Shown here: one piece after another, positions 1 to 6,085 of the stretch
How positions within the stretch are numbered: position 1 is the stretch's first letter
How the letters are laid out: each line of letters opens with the position of its first letter
From: an uncultured Solobacterium sp.
GTDB taxonomy: Bacteria; Bacillota_I; Bacilli_A; Erysipelotrichales; Erysipelotrichaceae
DNA length: 6,418 nt
NCBI GenBank assembly: GCA_905235315.1
Contig: CAJOLG010000105.1
Span: 1-6,418 of the forward strand
Direction of reading: 5' to 3'
Made by a program: the position numbers and the translations under genes
Notes under the pieces: generated by a model
Databases searched by the model: none
Seen by the model: the letters and a program-made list of their open reading frames with translations, nothing else
Told to the model about the DNA's origin: nothing

Positions 1-1596
1 TTCCGGGGCATAAAGCGCCGCCGCGGTCTCCGGCAGGAGGGCATGTTCTTTCATGCCGATCGGCCGGACCTTGTCGATCTTCCACGGGGATACGGGGAGT
101 TTCTTTGAAGTGACTTCAAACGCCGGCTGGATCTCCCGGCCCTGATAATCCCCCGCCGCGTAGGACCAGATCACATCTGTGGCGCTGTTTTCCAGCCAGG
201 AAAGCTGGGAAGTCCAGAGCCCATGGCGTTGTTCAAGGGAAGGATATGCGCTGATCTTTGCGGTATATGCTTCATCAAACACTCCTTTGCGCAGAGGAAC
301 CCCGGGGAATGCCTTTGCGGAGCACCCGAGAATATAGATGGTATCTGCCGGTTCTGCCGGATGGGAAAGATCGGTGACCGCACAGAAGCCCGGATGCGGT
401 TCGGAACAGGAATAGCCGGCCGCGTCAATTTCCCGCAGGATAAACACCGCATCGTCTTCCGTTTCGATCAGCGGAAGGGTCTGATTCAGTTTGGTGCGGA
501 TCGTAAGCGCAGCCCCGAGTTCTGCGGAATCGTCGGTCAGCCCGGAACGGCGCAGTGCCTCAAAGGCGGCAGTGAGCGCTTCCTGAGGCGAAGCAGCCGC
601 GCGCAGCGAGGAATATACCGCATCAATGGCAGCGAGAAACTGTTCTGCCTCCTGATCGCGGAGCACCGCTTCGTCATGATCACGCGGGAAAAGTTCCGCA
701 TCGATGCGTTCCGCAGCCGGCGCAAACCCGCTGTCGTTCATTGCGAAGGAAAAGTGACGGATGAGACGTGCATCTGCCTTACGGGCAAAGGCGCCGGCTT
801 CAAGACAGGCAAGAAACGAAGCGCGGTCTTTGTGCAGGGCAAACGCTGCGAGACTGAGGAAGGCGTCCACAACCGCCGGGCGCATGGATTCCTTTAGCGC
901 GGAGAACGGGATTTCATATCGGGCAAATACCTGCCGGAGCACCGGCAGCTGGGTTTCATACGAACAAAGCACCACCGTGCATGGAGTATTCCGCCGGATG
1001 ATTTCCTGCGCGCAGGCTTCAATCTCCTGACGGACACCCGGCGCATAGCGGAGTTCCTGAACGACAGCGGGCCTCGATACCTCCGGTTCACTCCATTCGG
1101 AAACCTTCTGTTTCAGATCGCTGAGAAAGCGGGCGCGGAACGGATCCGGCTCAAAGCGCACCCGGTATTCAATCGGCGCAAGGGCGGCGGCCCTGTTCAG
1201 ACAGTCTTCATACTGTGCCGCTATGGTGCGTTCCCGCAGCGGAAGTGTCAGGGCGGCTCTTACAATGTCCGCAAGTTCCTGTTCACTGGCGGTATCGCCA
1301 GGCAGATCTTCCGGCGCAATCGACCAGAGTGCGCACTCTTTCGCAAAGGAAAGGATCTCCTGAATGAAGGCAGGAAAGCGAAACATCGCATGATAGATCG
1401 GATAGTGCCCGGCATCCTGCTGCAGGATACGGCTGAGGCGAAGGGCAAAGGCACCTTCGTCGGCTGTGGTTTCGGCATGCAGGAGATTTCCCGGGGAACA
1501 CAGGCGGATCCCGGTGATCACCGGTGCGCCCGATTCCGCAAGAAGGGTGTGAGAGAGCAGATTTTTCTGTTCCTCGGTACAAATAATTGTCTTCAT
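1..1596 (-). CDS. AddB/RexB-like helicase-nuclease subunit, 3' end outside window
   Basis: The minus strand is open without a stop from ATG at 1596 to base 1, giving 532 residues. The protein begins MKTIICTEEQKNLL and is rich in Ala, Glu and Arg, with no signal peptide or membrane segment. Around residues 418-432 it has DTIYILGCSAKAFPG, which matches the conserved 'hhhhGhneGhFP' segment in the C-terminal helicase-like part of UvrD-type and AddB/RexB proteins. The preceding alpha/beta segment (CTVVLCSYETQLPVL) also fits that fold. AddB/RexB works with AddA to process double-strand DNA ends for recombination. The C-terminal PD-(D/E)XK nuclease domain and its Fe-S cysteines would lie beyond base 1, so they cannot be checked, and an addA partner may follow there. 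No Walker A motif is present at the N-terminus, which is more like RexB than Bacillus AddB. An in-frame ATG at 1605 is an alternative start; neither has a Shine-Dalgarno. The upstream TGA at 1641-1639 limits the frame. The family call is by resemblance only. Confidence 0.65.
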   Translation of the reverse strand, partial: MKTIICTEEQKNLLSHTLLAESGAPVITGIRLCSPGNLLHAETTADEGAFALRLSRILQQDAGHYPIYHAMFRFPAFIQEILSFAKECALWSIAPEDLPGDTASEQELADIVRAALTLPLRERTIAAQYEDCLNRAAALAPIEYRVRFEPDPFRARFLSDLKQKVSEWSEPEVSRPAVVQELRYAPGVRQEIEACAQEIIRRNTPCTVVLCSYETQLPVLRQVFARYEIPFSALKESMRPAVVDAFLSLAAFALHKDRASFLACLEAGAFARKADARLIRHFSFAMNDSGFAPAAERIDAELFPRDHDEAVLRDQEAEQFLAAIDAVYSSLRAAASPQEALTAAFEALRRSGLTDDSAELGAALTIRTKLNQTLPLIETEDDAVFILREIDAAGYSCSEPHPGFCAVTDLSHPAEPADTIYILGCSAKAFPGVPLRKGVFDEAYTAKISAYPSLEQRHGLWTSQLSWLENSATDVIWSYAAGDYQGREIQPAFEVTSKKLPVSPWKIDKVRPIGMKEHALLPETAAALYAPE

Positions 1597-1603
1597 AATT
1601 CTC

Positions 1604-1612
1604 ATTTTATCA
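1604..1612 (-). promoter_or_regulatory. Candidate extended -10 promoter of the AddB-like gene
   Basis: On the minus strand, bases 1612-1604 read TGATAAAAT, an extended -10 (TGn followed by TAAAAT). No convincing -35 is present 15-18 bases upstream (AATTTC or TTTCTT). Normal spacing would place transcription start at about 1597-1596, on the ATG itself, which suggests a leaderless or nearly leaderless message. This is inference from motif and spacing. Confidence 0.4.
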
Positions 1613-1615
1613 TGC

Positions 1616-1636
1616 GGCGAAGAAAAGAAATTCGCC
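1616..1636. repeat. Perfect 6-bp inverted repeat, possible operator
   Basis: GGCGAA (1616-1621) and TTCGCC (1631-1636) are perfect inverted copies separated by 9 purine-only bases. They lie just upstream of the candidate minus-strand -10, across its -35 and spacer region. No T-run follows on either strand, so this is not a terminator. A protein-binding operator is possible, but a 6-bp repeat can also arise by chance. Confidence 0.35.
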
Positions 1637-1766
1637 TGTCAGTTTACGGATTTTCGGGTGCTTTCCGGGCAGATGGGGGTTTGATTGCGGCGTTCGGCCC
1701 GCAGGTCGGAAAAAAATACATGACTGCATGTTCTAAAAAAACTTACGAAAATACCGTTTCTGTACA

Positions 1767-1795
1767 TTGAATACGCCTATTATTATGAATATAAT
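1767..1795 (+). promoter_or_regulatory. Promoter of the 270-residue protein gene
   Basis: TTGAAT (1767-1772) and a perfect TATAAT (1790-1795) are separated by 17 bases, the ideal spacing for a housekeeping sigma factor. The predicted start near 1802 gives a leader of about 24 bases carrying the ribosome binding site. The region around it is clearly more AT-rich than the genes. Confidence 0.75.
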
Positions 1796-1815
1796 AGTTC
1801 ATAACATGCATTATC

Positions 1816-1824
1816 GGAGGGGAG
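1816..1824 (+). promoter_or_regulatory. Ribosome binding site
   Basis: GGAGGGGAG precedes ATG 1826, with the GGAGG core 5 bases from the start codon. It fixes this start over the internal ATG codons at residues 8 and 10. Confidence 0.8.
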
Positions 1825-1825
1825 T

Positions 1826-2638
1826 ATGGCAGTATACGACGGTCTTATGGGGATGGTCGCCGGACAGCAGTGCACCTACAACGGATTGCTCAGTGAGTAT
1901 CTGAACGAGCATGAAATTGAAGACGAAGCACTTCTGCAGGCGTTTAAAACCATCAGCAGCACGGATCCTGATGTGAGGATCATTACCGATCTTAAGGGGA
2001 GTGTGAAACTCGACAACATCAGTAACCGTATTATTCATTACAGAGATATCAGTAAGCTGGCGGGGAATCCCGTGGTTTACCCGTATCTGATTTATGCGCG
2101 AAGCGAAGAAGGCGCTGACCAGGCAATGCTGGTGCTCCCGTACGAAAACGGCGGATATCTGTTTGCCCGCGGTTATTACTACTGCATGAGTGAAGCTGGA
2201 AGCATGTTCTATGAAGACCGCAATGAGATTCTGGAAGTCTGCACGGACAATCCGGATGAGATTGTGAATTCCTGGGAACGCCTTAAGAAGGAAAAAGCCG
2301 GACTGATCCAGCGTCAGCTGGACCGGGCTTGTTTCAAAAACTATGACGAGCTCAAGGCCAAGGCAGTGGCTGCCGGCGAAGCCCTGAAGGACGAAGCTGC
2401 TGAGAAGCTGCCTGAGACGGAAGACAAGGCGCCGCTGATCGCGTCCTACGTTGTCCGCTGGTTCCTGCTCAAGAAGCTGGTCTATGTCCAGTACATGGTA
2501 AACAAAAACATCCGCTCTGCGGTTCACGGCGGGGATATCCACAAGCAGCGGAATCAGGCGCGGATCAACGCCGATGAGATTCCGTTCATGAGCTATCGCC
2601 AGATGTGGACAGCCGGCACCGAACAGGAAGACCAGTAA
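1826..2638 (+). CDS. Conserved-looking hypothetical protein, 270 aa, unknown function
   Basis: I do not recognise this family. The frame is well supported: a near-consensus promoter, a strong GGAGG site and a terminator 26 bases after the stop. No signal peptide or clear transmembrane helix is visible, so a cytoplasmic protein is likely. The first 150 residues or so look mixed alpha/beta and include NPVVYPYLIYAR, MLVLPYENGGYLFARG and an unusual YYYC (residues 117-120). After that the protein is mainly helical and highly charged (ERLKKEKAGLIQRQLDRA, then DELKAKAVAAGEALKDEA). It ends with an aromatic-rich basic patch (YVVRWFLLKKLVYVQYMV) and a polar tail. It lies 85 bases upstream of, and in the same direction as, the XpaC/AAA+ operon, but has its own promoter and terminator. 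A shared process with that operon is possible but unproven. Confidence 0.85.
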   Translation: MAVYDGLMGMVAGQQCTYNGLLSEYLNEHEIEDEALLQAFKTISSTDPDVRIITDLKGSVKLDNISNRIIHYRDISKLAGNPVVYPYLIYARSEEGADQAMLVLPYENGGYLFARGYYYCMSEAGSMFYEDRNEILEVCTDNPDEIVNSWERLKKEKAGLIQRQLDRACFKNYDELKAKAVAAGEALKDEAAEKLPETEDKAPLIASYVVRWFLLKKLVYVQYMVNKNIRSAVHGGDIHKQRNQARINADEIPFMSYRQMWTAGTEQEDQ

Positions 2639-2664
2639 GCGTAAAATTAAAGCAAAGTTCACAG

Positions 2665-2687
2665 GACGCCCTTTTTGGGCGTCTTTT
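2665..2687 (+). terminator. Rho-independent terminator after the 270-aa gene
   Basis: GACGCCC (2665-2671), a TTTTT loop and GGGCGTC (2677-2683) form a perfect 7-bp stem followed by TTTT (2684-2687). It begins 26 bases after the stop codon at 2638. Its stem occupies the place where a -35 box of the next promoter would sit. Confidence 0.88.
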
Positions 2688-2689
2688 AA

Positions 2690-2698
2690 TGTTATAAT
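2690..2698 (+). promoter_or_regulatory. Extended -10 promoter of the XpaC/AAA+ operon
   Basis: TGTTATAAT is a perfect extended -10 (TGn plus TATAAT). It starts 3 bases after the T-run of the preceding terminator, and no -35 is recognisable because the hairpin fills that position. The predicted start near 2705 gives a leader of about 19 bases. Confidence 0.7.
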
Positions 2699-2706
2699 TC
2701 TAGATT

Positions 2707-2713
2707 GAGAGGA
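2707..2713 (+). promoter_or_regulatory. Ribosome binding site of the XpaC-domain gene
   Basis: GAGAGGA lies 10 bases ahead of ATG 2724. It is a moderate match at slightly long spacing, and supports the start that includes the hydrophobic N-terminus. Confidence 0.6.
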
Positions 2714-2723
2714 ATACTGCGCA

Positions 2724-3779
2724 ATGAGAAATGCACCAAATGGATTCTGGATCCTGTTTCTGCTGTTTTTTGTCTTTGGATTCTTTGACAGTATTATTCC
2801 GCTGCTGCTGATTATCGCCGCAGTGGGCTTTATTATGGCACAGGCAGTAAAAGCATCCAGAGAGAATCAATATACTTCCCGTTCTGCTTCGTCCCGGCGT
2901 GAGTCCGTACGCCGTTACGGCATGACCGATACCCGTCATTCGGCAGACAAAAAGGCACGTGTGAATGCCTACCTGCTGAAGCGTTTCCGCAGCGGGGAAC
3001 GGGCAATCGACCTGACAACCGGTTCGCATAATATCGTTCTGACGCTGAAAGACGGAAAGTTCTCCAGCCTGGACGGTCTGGAAGTGGACTGCGACGGGCA
3101 TTATTTCAATACCGTTGCGGATTTCCGCCGGAACTACGGCGAAATCTATGATCAGATGTTTGACACGCTGCTCACAATGGAACAGAACGATGTGGCGGTA
3201 GCCCCTGCGACCATCGTCGATGTGGACTACACCCCCAAGACCGGTGCGGCCACCGGGAAACAGCCCGCCGCAAAAGCGGAGGCGAAACCGAAACCGAAAG
3301 AGCCCGAAAAACCAAACGATGCGATGTCGTTCCGCGAACAGATCAATGCGCTCAACGACGGCATTCCGGATGAAGAGATTTCCAACGGGCTGTATGAAAC
3401 GGCTGCGCTTCTCAAACAGCTTGATGATCTGGAGCGCACCTTCCCGAAACAGAAGGGCAAACTCAAGAAGCTTTACAGCAACTATCTCCCGTATCTGGTC
3501 GGTATCCTGCAGCAGTATACAAGAATGCAGAATGTGCAGACCGATGCCAACTATGAGCAGAATGTGCAGAGTCTGAAAGATACGATCAGCCACATCAACA
3601 GCGCCATGAAGGACCGTCTGATTCCGGCGATGTCGGAGAGCGATTCCATCAACCTTTCCGCGGATATGTCTACGCTGGAAGCCATGCTGAGGAAAGACGG
3701 CATGACGACGGATGATGATATTATGATGGCTCTGAAACAGCAGACCTCCGCGTCTGAACCGAGTGAACTGGAGGGGTAA
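2724..3779 (+). CDS. Membrane-anchored protein with C-terminal XpaC-like domain
   Basis: This 351-residue protein has four parts. Residues 8-42 are strongly hydrophobic and broken by D22-S23 and P26: either one helix or a short hairpin. The Lys/Arg-rich stretch that follows (about 43-70) predicts that the remainder is cytoplasmic. Residues 80-165 form an alpha/beta segment (RAIDLTTGSHNIVLTLKDGK) that I do not recognise. Residues 170-198 are an Ala/Lys/Pro-rich linker. Residues 203-345 are helical and resemble XpaC ('5-bromo-4-chloroindolyl phosphate hydrolysis' family), with the hallmark KLYSNYLPYLVGILQQY (249-265) and near the end NLSADMSTLEAMLRKDG. XpaC of Bacillus is shorter and its biochemical role is unsettled; family members often neighbour TelA. 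Here the next gene, 5 bases away, encodes a double AAA+ protein, so this protein is plausibly its membrane anchor or adaptor. The XpaC call comes from motif memory, not a search. Confidence 0.85.
   Translation: MRNAPNGFWILFLLFFVFGFFDSIIPLLLIIAAVGFIMAQAVKASRENQYTSRSASSRRESVRRYGMTDTRHSADKKARVNAYLLKRFRSGERAIDLTTGSHNIVLTLKDGKFSSLDGLEVDCDGHYFNTVADFRRNYGEIYDQMFDTLLTMEQNDVAVAPATIVDVDYTPKTGAATGKQPAAKAEAKPKPKEPEKPNDAMSFREQINALNDGIPDEEISNGLYETAALLKQLDDLERTFPKQKGKLKKLYSNYLPYLVGILQQYTRMQNVQTDANYEQNVQSLKDTISHINSAMKDRLIPAMSESDSINLSADMSTLEAMLRKDGMTTDDDIMMALKQQTSASEPSELEG
3770..3776 (+). promoter_or_regulatory. Ribosome binding site inside the end of the XpaC-domain gene
   Basis: GGAGGGG lies within the last sense codons of the upstream gene, 8 bases ahead of ATG 3785. 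The upstream stop (TAA, 3777-3779) falls between site and start, so the two genes are very likely translationally coupled. Confidence 0.85.
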
Positions 3780-3784
3780 TAATC

Positions 3785-5974
3785 ATGTCTGACAAACGTA
3801 CGGAAGAAAAAGAACGCCTGATGCGGGAAATCCTGAACAAGAACCGTACTGCGGATACCAAACCATCCACGGAAGAAGTTGTGCTTGTGACAGGAAAGGG
3901 TGAGGATCCGATCGACAGCACCGCACAGGATGTGAACACCATGTCCAATATGATCTCATCGGCTTCGAAAGCGACAACGGATCTTCTGAAAAACGCGGAC
4001 CGTTCGTTTGATGAGCTTCGCAAGCTGCTTGTCGGACAGCAGAAAGACCTCGAAAACCTTTCCAAAGACAACGGCTTCAACCAGACGGATATGGAGCGTG
4101 TGCAGAAGGAGATCGAGCAGGATTACGGCCTGACGCCGCAGGAAGCGTCTGCCCCGGGCGTCCTGACCGTCTTTGATACCCAGAAGGTATTTGATGAGAT
4201 TCTTGCGGAACTGGACGAGGAGATCGTCGGTCAGGATGATGCTCTTCGGCAGTTATGTGTTGCGTTCCGCCGCCCCTATGTCATGGGCACATCCGAAGGC
4301 AAACCCAAGAATGTCATTCTTGTCACGGGGCCCAACGGCAGCGGCCGTCACGCCTGCATTACCAAGATGGCAAAATCGCTGTTTGAGCACCGGGTGATCG
4401 GCAGTGATGATGTTTACACCATCGATATGAGTCTTTACCAGAGCGGTGCACAGGAACAGATCTTCCTGCAGGATCTCTACAAGGATCTCTCCGGCCGCGG
4501 GGAAATCATCTGCTTTGAAAACTTTGAGACCGGATTCCCGGGCTTCCTGCGGATGGTGGACTCCCTGGTATGCACCGGCAAGGTAACACTGTCCAAGCGG
4601 TATGTTCTGAACAAGGGCATCCTTGTGGAGAACCAGACCGGCCTGGTCAAGGATGCGGTGGATTCTCTCTCCGCAGAGGGCAAGTTCCTTGTCTTTATCA
4701 CCAACAAAGGAACCAAGGCGGTGCAGGATGCCTTCGGCGCAAACTTCCTGTACCACGTTCTGGATACGATCACGCTTACTCCGTTTACGGAACGGGATGC
4801 CGGCGAGTTTACAGACCGTCTGAGCGATGAGCTGATCGACAAGGCAAACAAGAACCTCAAACTTGCGGTTACGGTAAGCTCTGAACTGCGCGGGTGGGTC
4901 ATTACCAACTATGACAAGACCAACGGCTCCGATTCCCTGACCGGTCTGTTTGACGATTTCTATATATCGCTCAGCCAGGCGGCGCTGACGAACAATTTTT
5001 CGGCAGGCACTTCGGTAATCATGACCGTGCAGGACGGAGTTCCTTCTGCGCTGATCGAGGATTCGGCAATCACGCTGACCCGCTCCAAAACCAGTGCGGA
5101 AGAGATTGCGGAGGTCAATGAGGAACTGGATCAGATCGTAGGCCTTGAGGAAATCAAGAAATACATCCGCTCCCTGCAGGACCATATCCGGATGCAGGAA
5201 GTGCGCAAAGCGCAGGGCATGAAGACCAGCGAAATTTCCAAACATATGATCTTCACCGGAAACCCCGGTACCGGAAAGACCACGATTGCGCGTCTGATCT
5301 CCCGGTATATGAAAGCCATCGGCGCCCTGAGTCAGGGCCAGCTCGTGGAAGTGACCCGGGCGGATCTCGTTGCCCAGTATGTCGGCCAGACCGCTCCGCT
5401 GACCATGTCGGTCATCAAATCTGCGATCGGCGGCGTGCTCTTCATCGATGAGGCATATTCGCTCTACCGCGGCAAGGATGATTCGTTTGGCCTTGAGTGC
5501 ATTGACACCATTGTCAAGGCAATGGAAGACAACCGCGAGAACCTGATCGTCATCCTGGCAGGCTACAGTAAGGAAATGGAAACCTTCCTGGAGTCCAACT
5601 CCGGTCTGAAATCCCGCTTCCCGAATACGATTCACTTCCCGGACTACACCGGGGAAGAGCTGCGCAAGATCGCAGAGATCCAGGCAAAATCCAAGGGCTA
5701 TGTCATTGACGAAGAAGCACTGCCGAAACTGGAGGAATACTTCACGAAAGTGCAGTCGATCAATGCGGCGGAAGCCGGCAACGGCCGCCTTGCCCGGAAT
5801 GTGATCGAAGAGGCGATTCTCAAACAGTCGGGCCGTGTTGTCAATGACAGCACCGCACAGATCGATGTTCTGAAAACGGAAGACTTTGACTTTACGGTCA
5901 AGGTACAGCCGAAGGATGAATTCAAAGATCTGCGGGAATTCAACGAACTGATGAAACAGGCCAGCGAGGACTGA
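3785..5974 (+). CDS. Tandem AAA+ ATPase: degenerate Clp-like module plus CbxX/CfqX module
   Basis: The protein has 729 residues. Residues 1-125 are polar and charged, probably partly coiled coil. Module 1 (about 130-430) starts with IVGQDDAL (147-154) as in Clp/Hsp100 proteins, but is degenerate: the Walker A-like GPNGSGRH (182-189) has Arg188 for Lys and His189 for Ser/Thr, the Walker B position reads CFEN (243-246) instead of hhDE, and FLYH (321-324) replaces the arginine-finger FLNR. Module 2 (about 445-700) is a CbxX/CfqX (SpoVK, CbbX, EccA-like) domain with VGLEEIK (from 452), Walker A GNPGTGKTT (492-500), Walker B LFIDEAYSL (552-560), LAGY (591-594), LKSRFP with Arg611, and GNGRLARN (665-672). 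It should hydrolyse ATP at module 2 and remodel proteins as a cytoplasmic hexamer, with module 1 structural. Its coupling to the XpaC-domain gene suggests action at the membrane. The substrate is unknown. Confidence 0.92.
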   Translation: MSDKRTEEKERLMREILNKNRTADTKPSTEEVVLVTGKGEDPIDSTAQDVNTMSNMISSASKATTDLLKNADRSFDELRKLLVGQQKDLENLSKDNGFNQTDMERVQKEIEQDYGLTPQEASAPGVLTVFDTQKVFDEILAELDEEIVGQDDALRQLCVAFRRPYVMGTSEGKPKNVILVTGPNGSGRHACITKMAKSLFEHRVIGSDDVYTIDMSLYQSGAQEQIFLQDLYKDLSGRGEIICFENFETGFPGFLRMVDSLVCTGKVTLSKRYVLNKGILVENQTGLVKDAVDSLSAEGKFLVFITNKGTKAVQDAFGANFLYHVLDTITLTPFTERDAGEFTDRLSDELIDKANKNLKLAVTVSSELRGWVITNYDKTNGSDSLTGLFDDFYISLSQAALTNNFSAGTSVIMTVQDGVPSALIEDSAITLTRSKTSAEEIAEVNEELDQIVGLEEIKKYIRSLQDHIRMQEVRKAQGMKTSEISKHMIFTGNPGTGKTTIARLISRYMKAIGALSQGQLVEVTRADLVAQYVGQTAPLTMSVIKSAIGGVLFIDEAYSLYRGKDDSFGLECIDTIVKAMEDNRENLIVILAGYSKEMETFLESNSGLKSRFPNTIHFPDYTGEELRKIAEIQAKSKGYVIDEEALPKLEEYFTKVQSINAAEAGNGRLARNVIEEAILKQSGRVVNDSTAQIDVLKTEDFDFTVKVQPKDEFKDLREFNELMKQASED

Positions 5975-5987
5975 TACAGCCACAAAG

Positions 5988-6023
5988 AACCCGTTCCCGG
6001 AACGAATCTGCGGGGCGGGTTTT
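5988..6023 (+). terminator. Rho-independent terminator of the XpaC/AAA+ operon
   Basis: AACCCG (5988-5993) pairs with CGGGTT (6016-6021), and inside it CCCG (5996-5999) pairs with CGGG (6011-6014). A small internal loop separates the two helices, and TTTT (6020-6023) follows. The structure begins 13 bases after the stop of the AAA+ gene. Confidence 0.75.
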
Positions 6024-6057
6024 CTGATTGCCTCCTCTGCAAGAGACAGGCAGAAAA

Positions 6058-6066
6058 TGATAGAAT
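6058..6066 (+). promoter_or_regulatory. Candidate extended -10 promoter of rapZ
   Basis: TGATAGAAT matches an extended -10 (TGn plus TAGAAT, 5 of 6 to consensus) and lies between the terminator and the rapZ start. No -35 is evident at the proper distance. The predicted start near 6073 leaves a leader of about 13 bases, whose only Shine-Dalgarno-like sequence is GGCGG (6073-6077). Confidence 0.5.
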
Positions 6067-6085
6067 ATTTCCGGCGGTACGTTTT

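Noticed and set aside
223..897. A 224-codon plus-strand open frame
   Set aside because: It is antisense to the AddB-like gene, has no ribosome binding site, and gives a Cys/Arg/Gly-rich protein with no family resemblance.
1616..1636. An SOS (LexA) box for the repair gene
   Set aside because: The arms contain CGAA and TTCG but are separated by 9 bases instead of 6, and the inner C/G bases of CGAAC-N4-GTTCG are missing.
1693..1716. Hairpin-like GC-rich sequence followed by an A-run in the intergenic region
   Set aside because: The stem is short and imperfect. The A-run follows it on the plus strand, so the T-run would precede the stem on the minus strand; neither orientation makes a terminator.
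1390..1770. A 126-codon plus-strand open frame running into the intergenic region
   Set aside because: Most of it is antisense to the AddB-like gene, and the rest crosses AT-rich regulatory DNA. No start signal or recognisable protein is present.
1811..3593. Two minus-strand open frames (1811-2662 and 2700-3593), 283 and 297 codons
   Set aside because: They mirror the 270-aa gene and the XpaC-domain gene, which have promoters, ribosome binding sites and terminators on the plus strand. The antisense proteins look like shadow translations rich in Phe, Val, Arg and His.
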